Source: Novosphingobium sp. G106
GTDB lineage: Bacteria > Pseudomonadota > Alphaproteobacteria > Sphingomonadales > Sphingomonadaceae
DNA: 64,000 nucleotides
Direction: 5' to 3'
Assembly: GCF_019075875.1 (NCBI RefSeq)
Contig: NZ_JAHOOZ010000001.1
Coordinates: 434,001 to 498,000 of the forward strand
Part shown: in pieces, positions 45,925 to 55,229 of the stretch
How the letters are laid out: every line of letters starts with the position of its first letter
Position numbering within the stretch: position 1 is the first letter of the stretch
Translations under genes and position numbers: made by a program
The notes under the pieces: model-generated
What the model was told of the DNA's origin: nothing
Database searches by the model: none
The model's input: the letters and a program-made list of their open reading frames with translations, nothing else

Positions 45925-46152
45925 ATGGATCCTCAAGCCGCCAAGCTCATCGGTGCCGGTCTCGCTGCCATCGGCGCCGGCATGGCCGCCATCGGCGTGG
46001 GTAACGTCTTCGGTTCGTTCCTCGAGAGCGCGCTGCGCAACCCCGGCGCTGCCGACGGCCAGCAGGGCCGCCTGTTCATCGGCTTCGCGGCCGCCGAACT
46101 TCTGGGTCTGCTGTCGTTCGTCGTCGCGATGATCCTGATCTTCGTCGCCTGA
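45925..46152 (+). CDS. atpE: F0F1 ATP synthase subunit c
   Basis: A 75-residue hairpin of two hydrophobic helices joined by the polar loop [14 protein letters not shown]. Glu58 (in [12 protein letters not shown]) is the proton carrier. The N-terminal helix has the Gly-x-Gly packing pattern ([17 protein letters not shown]). The ribosome-binding site AAGGAG suits its high copy number. Confidence 0.96.
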   Translation: MDPQAAKLIGAGLAAIGAGMAAIGVGNVFGSFLESALRNPGAADGQQGRLFIGFAAAELLGLLSFVVAMILIFVA

Positions 46153-46230
46153 TCGATTGACCTTATACTGACCCGGCCGGGTCTGCCCTCGTCCTGAGGG
46201 TTTCCGGCCGGGACTGCCACGGATTCCGCC

Positions 46231-46722
46231 ATGCCTCAAATCGCGCAGCTGTCAGAGACGTTCGCCAGCCAGGTCTTCTGGATGCTGATCTTCTTCGGCT
46301 TTATCTTCTTCGTCATCGGCCGGGGCATGGTCCCCAAGGTGATGGCGACCGTCGAGGCGCGCGACAAGCAGATCGCGGGCGACCTCGCCGCCGCTGAAGC
46401 GGCGCGCAAGGCGGCGGATTCGCAGGAAGAGGCTTGGCGCCAGGCTGCCAATACCCAGCGTGCCGAAGCTCAGGCGCTGATCGCCAAGGCCAAGGCCGAA
46501 GCGGCCAAGGCCACCGAGACCCGGCTCGCCGGCGTCAACGTTGTCCTCGACAAGCGTCTGGCCGAGGCCGAAGACCGTATCGCCGGTGCCCGTGCGGGTG
46601 CCCTCGGCGAGATCGAGGCGGTTGCCAGCGAAGCGGCCAGCGACATCGTCGCCCGTATCGCCGGCGTCACCGTCGATGCCGCTGCGGCCCAGGCCGCGGT
46701 GAAGGAGGCGCTCCATGGCTAA
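46231..46722 (+). CDS. atpF': F0F1 ATP synthase subunit b'
   Basis: A 163-residue stalk protein with one N-terminal membrane helix (VFWMLIFFGFIFFVIGRGMVPKV) and a long Ala/Glu coiled coil. Photosynthetic-type and many alphaproteobacterial enzymes use a b/b' heterodimer; the order c-b'-b fits. It overlaps the next gene by eight bases. Confidence 0.9.
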   Translation: MPQIAQLSETFASQVFWMLIFFGFIFFVIGRGMVPKVMATVEARDKQIAGDLAAAEAARKAADSQEEAWRQAANTQRAEAQALIAKAKAEAAKATETRLAGVNVVLDKRLAEAEDRIAGARAGALGEIEAVASEAASDIVARIAGVTVDAAAAQAAVKEALHG

Positions 46723-47257
46723 TCTGCTGACCCTGCTGTCGGCCGCGGCCGAACACGGCGCTGAACACGCTGAGCCGATGGCTTTCGGCTTCATCACCCC
46801 CGGCATGTGGGTGGCCGGCGCGATGACCGTGCTGATCCTGATCGCGCTGTTCCTCGGCGTGCCAAAGATGCTGACCGGAGCGCTCGACACGGGCATTTCT
46901 GAAATCAAGAAACAGCTCGACGAAGCCAAGGCGCTGCGCGCCGAAGCCGAAGCGCTGCGCAAGGAATATGCCGACAAGATCGCCAATGCCGAAAAGGATG
47001 CTGCGGCGATGCTCGAGCATGCCAAGCACGAGGCCGAGGCGATCGTCGCCAAGGCCGAGGCAGACACCACCGCCGTCATCGCTCGCCGCGAGAAGATGGC
47101 CGAAGACAAGATCGCCGCTGCCGAGCGCGGTGCGATCGCCGAACTGCGCGCCAAGGCGGCCGAAGCCGCTGCCACGGCGGCCCGCGGCCTGATCGCGGCG
47201 AACCACGGCGCCAAGGCCGACAAGAAGCTGGTGGACGAGGCGATCGGTTCGATCTGA
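46715..47257 (+). CDS. atpF: F0F1 ATP synthase subunit b
   Basis: A 180-residue stalk subunit. A short His/Glu-rich N-terminus leads to the membrane helix MWVAGAMTVLILIALFLGVPKML, then a long Ala/Glu/Lys coiled coil (KKQLDEAKALRAEAEALRKE) that binds the delta subunit on F1. The F1 genes are not next to it; a terminator and PilZ genes follow, so the F1 operon must lie elsewhere. Confidence 0.92.
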   Translation: MANLLTLLSAAAEHGAEHAEPMAFGFITPGMWVAGAMTVLILIALFLGVPKMLTGALDTGISEIKKQLDEAKALRAEAEALRKEYADKIANAEKDAAAMLEHAKHEAEAIVAKAEADTTAVIARREKMAEDKIAAAERGAIAELRAKAAEAAATAARGLIAANHGAKADKKLVDEAIGSI

Positions 47258-47283
47258 TCGCTGCCGCACGTCGGAGCAACAGA

Positions 47284-47312
47284 GAACCCCCGCAGTTCTG
47301 CGGGGGGTTTTC
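47284..47312 (+). terminator. Intrinsic terminator of the F0 operon
   Basis: AACCCCCGCA, loop GTTC, TGCGGGGGGTTTTC, about 30 bases after the atpF stop. It separates the ATP synthase genes from the PilZ genes. Confidence 0.9.
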
Positions 47313-47397
47313 GTTTGTGGGGCTCGCCAGATCCGCGCGCCGTTTACCGCTCGTTAGCTTCCAGCGGCGATCTTCCTCCGCGAAAGGGGGGCCGCAT

Positions 47398-47769
47398 ATG
47401 GCCTGGTTCGCGTTGCAGGCGGAATTCTCGGATGGCCCCGACGGCGCGGGCCGGCGCCGCGCCGATCGCCGGACAGCGACACGCCGCAAGCTCGCTTTCG
47501 ATTCCCTGGCCGTCCCTGCCGGGCCGGCGGCGAAAGTCGTCGTGCTGGACCTGTCCGAGGCCGGCTTGATGCTGCACGCGCAGGACGATCTCGCCGTTGG
47601 CGAGGTGTTCGAGGTGGCGTTGCCCGGGGCGGAGGCGATCGAGGCGCGCGTCGTGTGGAAGCGGACCACGCTCTACGGCTGCAGATTCCTCTCGCCGGTA
47701 TCGCGGGGCATGATCAGCGCCATCGTGCTTAAAGCTCGGTCGGGCGCTCCCATAGCGACCGGATGTTAG
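47398..47769 (+). CDS. PilZ-domain protein (single domain)
   Basis: A 123-residue protein that is almost only a PilZ domain: the basic RRRADRRTATRRKLAF is the RxxxR part and VVVLDLSEAGLML the DxSxxG part, followed by barrel strands (VFEVALPGAEAIEARVVWKR). It should bind c-di-GMP and act through partner contacts. The start is ATG 47398 with AAAGGGGGG upstream. The next gene is also PilZ, about 80 bases on. Confidence 0.82.
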   Translation: MAWFALQAEFSDGPDGAGRRRADRRTATRRKLAFDSLAVPAGPAAKVVVLDLSEAGLMLHAQDDLAVGEVFEVALPGAEAIEARVVWKRTTLYGCRFLSPVSRGMISAIVLKARSGAPIATGC

Positions 47770-47850
47770 CGCGAGGCGGTGAATGGAGCGCGGAGATAGC
47801 GAAAAGTTAACTGCCTTGGGCCGACATTTCTCCCACTTCGGGAGATAGTA

Positions 47851-48525
47851 ATGATGGTTATCGCAGCACATTTCGAGGATGCGCAGACAACGGCTGGCCG
47901 GCCGCGTGAGCCGCGTCGCAAGCTGCAGTTGGAAGCGCGCGGCGCCTTGCCCTCGGGCGACGCCTCGAGCGTGCTGATTCACGACATATCGCAAACCGGC
48001 ATGTTGCTCGAAAGTCCGGTCGCCCTGGCGATCGACGAGCGGATTGGTGTCGAGCTGCCCCATGCCGGCGAGACCTGGGCGAAAGTCGTCTGGCACAGCG
48101 GCAAGCTGTTCGGCTGCGAGTTTCACACGCCGATCTCCGCCGCCGCGCTGAGCGCCGCTCAACTGCGCAGTGCGGTCGGCCAGCCGGTCGATCTCACACC
48201 CCAGCGGCGGCAGGATGCCGCCCCCGATGCCTCGTTCGGCGCCCGGCTCGAACGGCTGCGCAAGGCCCGCGGCATCAGCCAGGCGCATATCGCCAACCGC
48301 CTCGGCGTCAGCAAGCCGACGGTCTGGGCCTGGGAGCACGGCAAGGCCCGCCCGGTCGGCAGCCGGATAGCGGCGCTGGCGGACGTGCTGGGCGTGGGCA
48401 GCGCCGAACTCGTGTCGTCCAACGGGACGTCCGAGCTCGACGATCTGCTTACCCGCAGCCGCGATCAGATCGCCGCGGCTGTCGGCACGACCCCCGAAAA
48501 AGTGCGGATCTGGGTCGAACTCTAG
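47851..48525 (+). CDS. PilZ-XRE fusion, putative c-di-GMP-responsive regulator
   Basis: A 224-residue protein with an N-terminal PilZ domain (about 18-115: basic RPREPRRKLQLEAR, then VLIHDISQTGMLLE with DxSxxG) joined to an XRE/Cro-type helix-turn-helix (about 130-190: FGARLERLRKARGISQAHIA, LGVSKPTVWAWEHGKARP, RIAALADVLGV). The order suggests a transcription factor whose DNA binding responds to c-di-GMP. That is inference; neither target nor ligand binding is shown. It is followed by an AT-rich stretch with a perfect palindrome. Confidence 0.82.
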   Translation: MMVIAAHFEDAQTTAGRPREPRRKLQLEARGALPSGDASSVLIHDISQTGMLLESPVALAIDERIGVELPHAGETWAKVVWHSGKLFGCEFHTPISAAALSAAQLRSAVGQPVDLTPQRRQDAAPDASFGARLERLRKARGISQAHIANRLGVSKPTVWAWEHGKARPVGSRIAALADVLGVGSAELVSSNGTSELDDLLTRSRDQIAAAVGTTPEKVRIWVEL

Positions 48526-48801
48526 GCCCACTTCGCAAGACGAAATGCCCCCCACGCACGACGATCAGTTGAATCTGCTTCTCAAAATGAAAAATTATGG
48601 TAAATGATTCGTAAGTAACGGATTTCATTAGAGAACGTTATATAACGTTTCTAATTTAAATCGGTCACTTTGCTTTTACATGAGGGGCAAAAGCCGTGCG
48701 TATTATGTTTGGATCTGTTTTCTAGAGCAGCGCTATTAGTTCGGGTTAGCTAAACAAAAGGCTACGGTTCAATCGTCACGGGCGCCGGGGGGCATTCGAC
48801 G
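48526..48801 (+). other. AT-rich intergenic region
   Basis: This is the most AT-rich stretch in the window, between the PilZ-XRE gene and the PAS-GGDEF gene. It contains the palindrome at 48634-48649 and several TTTAAAT/TATAAT-like words. I see no gene. It is probably the promoter region of the downstream gene. Confidence 0.6.
48634..48649. promoter_or_regulatory. Perfect palindrome, candidate operator
   Basis: AACGTTATATAACGTT is a 16-base perfect palindrome, extended to about 20 with one mismatch (AGAACG..CGTTTCT). Its size suits a dimeric HTH regulator. The PilZ-XRE protein encoded just upstream is the obvious candidate, by position only. Confidence 0.5.
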
Positions 48802-49725
48802 ATGAAAGTGAAGATAACCCAGCGGGAGAGCTCCGCGCTCTACCGGCTGCTGGCAGACACGACTTCGGACATCATTCTCAAGACGGATCGCAAGGGCTTC
48901 ATCGTTCACGCCTCGCCGGCGATCGAACGGTTGGGCATTTCGCTGCCGTCGATGCTGATCGGGCCGCATATCCAGGATATCGTCCATCCCGCAAGCGCGG
49001 CGGAGATCGAGGGCCGGCACCAGGACGCGATCGAGGGGCGCCAGGGCGCCGACTGGATGGAATTCCCGGCCCTGACCAGCGACCGTACCGAGCGCTGGTT
49101 CGAGATCCAGATGCGCCGCCTCGTCGACGACCGGCAGCGGGTCTATGGTGCGCTCAGCATCATGCGCTCGATCGAGGAGCGGCGCTCGTTCGAGGAGCAG
49201 CTCTTCGCCGCGGCGATGACCGATCCGCTGACCCGGCTTACCAACCGCAGCGCCTTCATGACGATGCTGCGCCATGTCGTCGAGGAGAGGGGCGGCGAGG
49301 GCTGCGTGGCGCTGATCGCGCTCGATCACCTGAAGGCGATCAACATGAAGCACGGCCAGACGGCCGGCGACGAAGCGCTTGTGGCCTTCTCCGAGGTGGT
49401 GCGCAGCCATCTTCGCGCGCAGGACATCATCTCGCGGATCGGCGGCGATAGCCTCGGCGTGCTGCTGCCGGCGGCGAGCGCCGAGCAGGCCGAAGCGGTC
49501 TGCGCGCGGATCGTCGGTGTGCTCTCGGAAAAGCGCCAGATCGCCGGCGGCGGCACGCTCTCACTGACCGCAAGCGCCGGCGTCGCGCGGATCGAGCGCT
49601 CGGTCGACGATACCTTGAGGCGGGCCGAGATGGCGCTGTTCTTCGCCAAGTCCGGCGGCCGCAACCGGCTGGAAATCGACGGCAAGCTGCAGCGCGGCTG
49701 GTCGTGGAAACCGGGGAACGCCTGA
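48802..49725 (+). CDS. PAS-GGDEF protein with a degenerate active site
   Basis: A 307-residue protein with a PAS domain (about 10-130: [52 protein letters not shown]) and a GGDEF domain (about 135-295: [16 protein letters not shown]). The signature reads GGDSL instead of GGDEF, and the usual metal-binding Asp of the DxD stretch is Ala ([15 protein letters not shown]). The cyclase is therefore probably inactive, and the domain may sense or bind nucleotide. No EAL domain is present. It sits in a group with three PilZ genes. Confidence 0.85.
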   Translation: MKVKITQRESSALYRLLADTTSDIILKTDRKGFIVHASPAIERLGISLPSMLIGPHIQDIVHPASAAEIEGRHQDAIEGRQGADWMEFPALTSDRTERWFEIQMRRLVDDRQRVYGALSIMRSIEERRSFEEQLFAAAMTDPLTRLTNRSAFMTMLRHVVEERGGEGCVALIALDHLKAINMKHGQTAGDEALVAFSEVVRSHLRAQDIISRIGGDSLGVLLPAASAEQAEAVCARIVGVLSEKRQIAGGGTLSLTASAGVARIERSVDDTLRRAEMALFFAKSGGRNRLEIDGKLQRGWSWKPGNA

Positions 49726-49771
49726 CGCGCAATCCCTCGCCTCGTCCCGGACCCGATGCTATCGACGCGTG

Positions 49772-50719
49772 ATGGATGGGCTGGACGTCATCGTCGGGGA
49801 AATCGCCGCGGAAATGGCCGCGGCGGCGGAGCGTGGCAAAGTCGCCGACTATATTCCCGATCTGGCTTCGGTCTCGCCGCGCCATTTCGGCATCGCCGTG
49901 ATCATGGCGGACGGCACGTGCCACGTCGCGGGCGATGCCGACCTGGCCTTTTCGATCCAGAGCATCACCAAGGTCTTCACACTGACCATGGCGCTGGGCG
50001 CGGTCGGCGATGCCCTGTGGAAGCGCGTCGGGCGCGAGCCTTCGGGCTCTGCGTTCAATTCGATCGTCCAGCTCGAGACCGAGCACGGCATCCCGCGCAA
50101 CCCCTTCATCAATGCCGGGGCGATCGTCGTCGCCGACGTGCTGCTGGCACGCCACCAGCCCGGCGAGGTGATCGCCGAATTCCTCCGCTTCATGCGCACC
50201 TTGGCGGGCGACGAGTCCATCGTCATCGATCACGAAGTGGCGCAGGGCGAGCAGCGGACGGGCTTCCGCAACATGGCGCTGGCCAATTACATGCGTGCCT
50301 TCGGCAACGTGCATCACCCGACCGAAAACACGCTGGGGATCTATTTCCACCAGTGCGCGCTTGCGATGAGCTGCCGCCAGCTGGCCCAGGCCGGGCGTTT
50401 CCTTATGAACGGCGGGCGCAATCCCGAGACCGGGCGCTCGGTGGTATCCGCGCAGCGCGCGCGGCGCATCCTGGCGCTGATGCTGTCCTGCGGCCACTAC
50501 GACGGCTCGGGCGAGTTCGCCTACCGTGTCGGCCTGCCGGGCAAGTCGGGGGTCGGCGGCGGGATACTGGCGATCGCGCCGGGCGTGGCCTCGATCGCGG
50601 TTTGGTCGCCGGGGCTCAACGAACGGGGCAATTCGCAGCTCGGCACCCTGGCGCTCGAACGGCTGGTCCAGCGGACCGGCTGGTCGGTGTTCGAGCCGGT
50701 CGTGCAGTGCGGGGTTTGA
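49772..50719 (+). CDS. glsA: Glutaminase
   Basis: A 315-residue serine-dependent beta-lactamase-like glutaminase that hydrolyses glutamine to glutamate and ammonia. The Ser-x-x-Lys motif is in [56 protein letters not shown] and [15 protein letters not shown] match the family. ATG 49772 is preferred to the GTG at 49769 next to it. Confidence 0.92.
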   Translation: MDGLDVIVGEIAAEMAAAAERGKVADYIPDLASVSPRHFGIAVIMADGTCHVAGDADLAFSIQSITKVFTLTMALGAVGDALWKRVGREPSGSAFNSIVQLETEHGIPRNPFINAGAIVVADVLLARHQPGEVIAEFLRFMRTLAGDESIVIDHEVAQGEQRTGFRNMALANYMRAFGNVHHPTENTLGIYFHQCALAMSCRQLAQAGRFLMNGGRNPETGRSVVSAQRARRILALMLSCGHYDGSGEFAYRVGLPGKSGVGGGILAIAPGVASIAVWSPGLNERGNSQLGTLALERLVQRTGWSVFEPVVQCGV

Positions 50720-50725
50720 TCGGGT

Positions 50726-51824
50726 TTATTTGATCCCCAGGATCAGCCGGTCGTTGTCGTTGAACCGCACGGCGATGCCGGCCTCGCGCAGTTCGTTGAA
50801 CGTCATGTAGCTCTGCGCCGCCTGCGACGCGCTGAGCTTCTGGTAGAGCACCGGATCGAGCGAGGGCTGCACCGCGGCGAGCAGGTCGGCGAGGCGGATC
50901 GAGATGTTCTCGCCGTCGCGGATCAGCAGCGAGACCTTGCCCACCGAGGTGCCGTTGACCGTCGTTGCGACGTCGAAGGTGAGGCCTTGTGCGGTCCGGC
51001 GATAGCGGCTGACGCCATCGTCGTCCTGCATGCGGATGCCGGTCATGCCGACCGGCGAGGCGGCGCGCGGCGCGGCTTCTGCCAGCGAAGAGCGGTCCGG
51101 GGCCATCGAGAGCGCGGGGCGGGCGGGCTGAAGCGCATCCAGCCGCTCGGTCCCCGAAGGAGGAGGCGCGTCGTCGCCGTTCATCCGTGCAAGCGCGGCG
51201 CGGCTGTCGGCATCGACCATCGGGATGGCCTTGGGCGCCGGACTGGCCGTGATCGTGCGCATCGCGGCCGAATAGTCGGCCTCGCTGATGCCCCGCGCGA
51301 CGGCCAGGCCTGGGGCCGGGGCCTTGCGCTGGGGAGCGCTCGCCTTGGGCGCGCTCATCCGAGACGGGGCGACCTGGGGCATGCTCATTGGCGCTGCGCT
51401 GACCTGGGGTGCCGCGCTCATCGGCGGCGATGCTTCGGCGGCGAGCGGAACCATGCGCAGCGGCGCAGCGGCCGGCTTGGGCAGGCTCTGCGGGATGGCG
51501 GGGGCGATGGTGCCGAGATCCGGCGCGATCGCACCGAGACGGCTGGCGGTAAAGCCCAGCAGAATCGTCGAACCTCTGGTGCCTGGGCCGGGTCAGCGGG
51601 GCTGGCGGCGGCAGGACGATGCGGACGGTCTTGGCATGGACCGCAGTCGGTACCGCTGCTGGGGCGAGCACCGGCGGGGTCAGGCTACGGACGGGCTCGG
51701 GGCGCGGCTCGATCGGCTCGGCGATGGCGGCGACGCCCGCGCTGGTGACCAGAAAGGCCGCCAGGGCAGGGGCTGCCGCTTTCGCGGGCCCGGCGACGAA
51801 GCGCCAACTGGCCTTGACCTCCAT
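50726..51824 (-). pseudogene. Ala/Pro-rich exported hypothetical protein, frameshifted
   Basis: About 366 residues if repaired. The N-terminal part (MEVKASWRFVAGPAKAAAPALAAFLVTSAGVAAIAEP) looks like a signal or anchor, followed by a low-complexity Ala/Pro/Met linker and an ordered C-terminus (GLTFDVATTVNGTSVGKVSLLIRDGENISIRLADLLAAV, YMTFNELREAGIAVRFNDNDRL). The frame changes near 51584-51590 in a CCTGGGCCGGG stretch. The C-terminal part reads like a small regular domain, but I cannot name it. Confidence 0.6.
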
Positions 51825-51945
51825 GAGTCGTTCCCGTGAAATGGTGCCGCAGGTTAGCTGCGTTAACCATAACACGAAAGCGTCTTTTCAGCGGGTTAAC
51901 GTCCACCGCGGGCGTATCGCAGGCGGGACAGCGATTAACCGCGCT

Positions 51946-52721
51946 CTAGAAACTGTCCTTGGCACTGCGCAGCGCGGCAAACGTCGCAACGGGATCGCCG
52001 ACCTTGCCGCCCTGATCCGCCCAGCGCCTCTGCAACGCCGGATCGTCGGCGCGCAGGAAGGGATTGGCAGCGAGCTCGCGGGCCAGGTTGGTGGGCACGG
52101 TCCATTTGCCTTCGGCGCGGCAGGCTTCGACCTTCGCGGCGTAGCGCTGCAGTCGCTCGTTGTCGGGATCGGCGTGGAGCGCGAAGCGGGCGTTCGACTG
52201 GGTATATTCGTGCGCGCAGTAGAGCAGCGTCTCGGGGGGCAATGCCTTGAGCCGCGACAGGCTTGCCCAAAACTGCGGCGCCGTGCCCTCGAACATGCGC
52301 CCGCAGCCCAGCGAGAACAGCGATCGCCGACGAAGGCGAGGCAGGCGCCGGGCACATGATAGGCTATGTGCCCGTTGGTGTGGCCGCCGACGTCGATTAC
52401 GTGGGCTTCCCAGTCGCCGATCTGGACGACGTCGCCCTGTCTCACCGTGCGGTCGATGCCTTCGATCTTGTCTGCCTCGGCGGCGGGAGCGACGATGCTG
52501 CAGCCGGTCGCCGCCTTGATCGCGGCGTTGCCGCCGGCGTGGTCGGGGTGCCAGTGCGTGTTCCAGATCTGGGTGATCTGCCAGTGCTTCTTGCCGGCCT
52601 CGCGCAAATAGGCCTCGGCATCGGGCGTATCGATGCAGACCGTCTCCTCGCTCTCCGGATCGTGCAGCAGGAAGCCGTAGTTGTCGGACAGGCAGGCGAA
52701 CTGGTGGACTTCCAGGGGCAT
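51946..52721 (-). pseudogene. gloB: Hydroxyacylglutathione hydrolase (glyoxalase II), frameshifted
   Basis: This enzyme hydrolyses S-lactoylglutathione in methylglyoxal detoxification. The metallo-beta-lactamase motif THWHPDH is at residues 55-61 after VHQFACLSDNYGFLLHDP, with GGHTNGHIAYHVPG for the next metal ligand. After CLAFVGDR the frame breaks. The rest (LFSLGCGRMFEG, LLYCAHEYTQSNARFALHAD, VPTNLARELAANPFLR) is one frame over and ends at 51946. A missing base near 52320 (GATCGC where GATCGCC is expected) explains it. MPLEVHQF at 52721 is the family start. Confidence 0.87.
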
Positions 52722-52806
52722 CGGGACTCTCCTCAAAGCCCATGTAGGTTAGGCGGCGGATGAGCAAAAGCCCGTCCAGCGGGATGCAGGACGATTGTGA
52801 GCCCGG

Positions 52807-53127
52807 TCAGGAGCCAGTCTGCTTCTTCCTTCGTGCGACCCGCGCCGCCAAATACTGATCGAGTTCGCGTGTGAGCATGATTCCCAAGTACAGAAACACC
52901 CACCAATGTCGGTAGTCAGGTGCCCAGATGAAAATCGCAATCACCCCGCATAACATGCCGATTTGCAGCGTTAATCTGAGCCAGGCGGGCATGAAGGTTG
53001 GCAGGGGACCCGGAGAAATACTTCGGCCGTTGGAGTCTCGACGATCCCCATACTGCTTCAAGCCCCGCAGAAACACGCCCATGAAAGCGAGAAAAAGTGG
53101 GATTGTGAGTAATAAACGCCAGTCCAT
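52807..53127 (-). CDS. Small membrane protein
   Basis: A 106-residue protein with an N-terminal hydrophobic segment (LLLTIPLFLAFMGVFL) and a second pair (LTLQIGMLCGVIAIFIWAP, WWVFLYLGIML) separated by a polar loop; the tail is basic (ARVARRKKQTGS). I do not recognise a family. Base composition is less GC-rich than its neighbours, which may indicate recent acquisition. It ends 86 bases from the start of gloB on the same strand. Confidence 0.6.
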   Translation of the reverse strand: MDWRLLLTIPLFLAFMGVFLRGLKQYGDRRDSNGRSISPGPLPTFMPAWLRLTLQIGMLCGVIAIFIWAPDYRHWWVFLYLGIMLTRELDQYLAARVARRKKQTGS

Positions 53128-53159
53128 CTCGTATAAATTACATCATAGGCTCACAAAGC

Positions 53160-53191
53160 AAAAGCCCGCCCGGATCGCTCCGGACGGGCCT
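53160..53191 (-). terminator. Terminator of rpsA
   Basis: On the minus strand GGCCCGTCCGG, loop AGCGAT, CCGGGCGGGC and TTTTG, beginning about 40 bases after the rpsA stop; one G-T pair lies in the stem. Confidence 0.75.
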
Positions 53192-53231
53192 TTGTTTGGC
53201 TAGCTGAGCCCCGCTTGCGCGGGAGCGCAGA

Positions 53232-54953
53232 TTACGAGCGGTTCTTCAGCGCTTCGCCGAGGATGTCGCCGAGCGAGGCACCCGAGTCCGACGAACCGTA
53301 CTGCTCGACGGCTTCCTTCTCTTCGGCCAGCTGGCGGGCCTTGATCGAGAAGTTGGGCTTCTTCGAGCGGTCGAAACCGGTGACCATGGCATCGACCTTC
53401 TGGCCGACCTGGAAACGGTCCGAACGCTGCTCGTCGCGATCGCGGCCGAGGTCCGAGCGCTTGATGAAGCCGGTCGCGCCGTCTTCGCCCTGCTGCACTT
53501 CGAGGCCGCCATCGCGGACTTCGAGGACGGTGACGGTGACGACTTCGCCGCGACGCAGCGAACCACCGCCCGCGGCACCGCCGGCAGCAGCGCCGCCGAC
53601 AGCCGGGGCACCCTTCTCGAGCTGCTTCATGCCGAGGCTGATGCGCTCCTTCTCGACGTCGACGTCGAGAACCACGGCCGAGACCTGCTCGCCCTTGCGG
53701 TGCAGAGCCAGCGCGTCCTCGCCCGAGATGCCCCAGGCGATGTCCGACATGTGGACCATGCCGTCGACGTCGCCGTCGAGGCCGATGAACAGGCCGAACT
53801 CGGTGGCGTTCTTGACTTCGCCTTCGACGATCGAACCGACCGGGTGCTTCTCGGCGAAGCCTTCCCAGGGGTTCTGCTGGGCCTGCTTCAGGCCCAGGCT
53901 GATGCGGCGCTTGTCGCTATCGACCTCGAGCACCAGCACGTCGACTTCCTGCGAGGTCGAGACGATCTTGCCGGGGTGGACGTTCTTCTTGGTCCAGGAC
54001 ATTTCCGAAACGTGGACCAGGCCTTCGATGCCCGGCTCCAGCTCGACGAAGGCGCCGTATTCGGTGATGTTGGTGACCACGCCGCGCAGCTTGGCGCCGA
54101 CCGGGTACTTGGCGGCAACGCCTTCCCAGGGATCGCTTTCGAGCTGCTTCATGCCGAGGCTGATGCGCTGCGTGTCCTGGTTGATGCGGACGATCTGGAC
54201 GCGGACGGTGTCACCGATGTTGATGACTTCGCTCGGGTGGTTGACGCGCTTGTAGCTCATGTCGGTGACATGGAGCAGGCCGTCGATGCCGCCGAGGTCG
54301 ACGAAGGCGCCGTAGTCGGTGATGTTCTTGACGACGCCGTCGATGATCTGGCCTTCGACCAGGTTCTGGATCAGGCCCGAACGCTGCTCGGCGCGGGTTT
54401 CCTCGAGGACGGCGCGGCGCGACACGACGATGTTGCCGCGGCGGCGATCCATCTTGAGGATCTGGAAGGGCTGGGGAACGTCCATCAGCGGCTGCACGTC
54501 GCGAACCGGACGGATGTCGACCTGCGAGCCGGGCAGGAAGGCCACGGCGCCGTCGAGGTCGACGGTGAAGCCGCCCTTGACGCGGCCGAAGATCACGCCT
54601 TCGACGCGCTTGCCTTCGCCGAACTCGTTCTCGAGCTTGTCCCAGGCGGCTTCGCGGCGAGCGCGGTCGCGGCTGAGCATCGCTTCGCCTTCGGAATTCT
54701 CGACGCGGTCGACATAGACTTCGACTTCATCGCCGACCGACAGGCCGTGCGGCTGGCCGGGCATGGCGAATTCGCGCAGGGCAACGCGGCCCTCGCTCTT
54801 CAGGCCGACGTCGATGACGGCCTTGTCGTTTTCGATCGCGGTGACGGTGCCCTTGACGACGCGGCCTTCGAAGCCGCCGCCGGCGGCGCCGCCGAGCGAT
54901 TCGTCAAGAAGCGCGGCGAAATCGTCGCGCGTGGGGTTTGCCGTAGAGGCCAT
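53232..54953 (-). CDS. rpsA: 30S ribosomal protein S1
   Basis: A 573-residue protein made of six S1 RNA-binding repeats. The middle ones are easy to see as VVKNITDYGAFVDLGGIDGLLHVTDMS, VVTNITEYGAFVELEPGIEGLVHVSEMS and VKNATEFGLFIGLDGDVDGMVHMSDIA. S1 brings mRNA to the small subunit. It follows cmk and aroA on the same strand with the adenylate cyclase gene intervening on the other strand, a typical alphaproteobacterial neighbourhood. Confidence 0.96.
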   Translation of the reverse strand: MASTANPTRDDFAALLDESLGGAAGGGFEGRVVKGTVTAIENDKAVIDVGLKSEGRVALREFAMPGQPHGLSVGDEVEVYVDRVENSEGEAMLSRDRARREAAWDKLENEFGEGKRVEGVIFGRVKGGFTVDLDGAVAFLPGSQVDIRPVRDVQPLMDVPQPFQILKMDRRRGNIVVSRRAVLEETRAEQRSGLIQNLVEGQIIDGVVKNITDYGAFVDLGGIDGLLHVTDMSYKRVNHPSEVINIGDTVRVQIVRINQDTQRISLGMKQLESDPWEGVAAKYPVGAKLRGVVTNITEYGAFVELEPGIEGLVHVSEMSWTKKNVHPGKIVSTSQEVDVLVLEVDSDKRRISLGLKQAQQNPWEGFAEKHPVGSIVEGEVKNATEFGLFIGLDGDVDGMVHMSDIAWGISGEDALALHRKGEQVSAVVLDVDVEKERISLGMKQLEKGAPAVGGAAAGGAAGGGSLRRGEVVTVTVLEVRDGGLEVQQGEDGATGFIKRSDLGRDRDEQRSDRFQVGQKVDAMVTGFDRSKKPNFSIKARQLAEEKEAVEQYGSSDSGASLGDILGEALKNRS

Positions 54954-55229
54954 TCAGTGTTTCCTACGTCTATGTTTCCGGCCAGGCGGTTTTGTCCGCC
55001 GGTCTTTCTCCGCATACGGCACCATGCCGGATACGGGCCAAAAGGGCCGATGTCTCCGCCAGGCCGGATGCCGAGGCGAAGGCTCGCGGGGCCGGAGCCC
55101 GTTGAACCGGGCGCGCTTAGGCGCGGACGGCGCGAAAAGCAAGGAAAATGGGGGCGAAAGACCGTCATGCAGGGAAACGCGACGGTAAGTCTTTGCTGCT
55201 AGACCGCGGCCGGGCGCCAGGGGTTCGTT

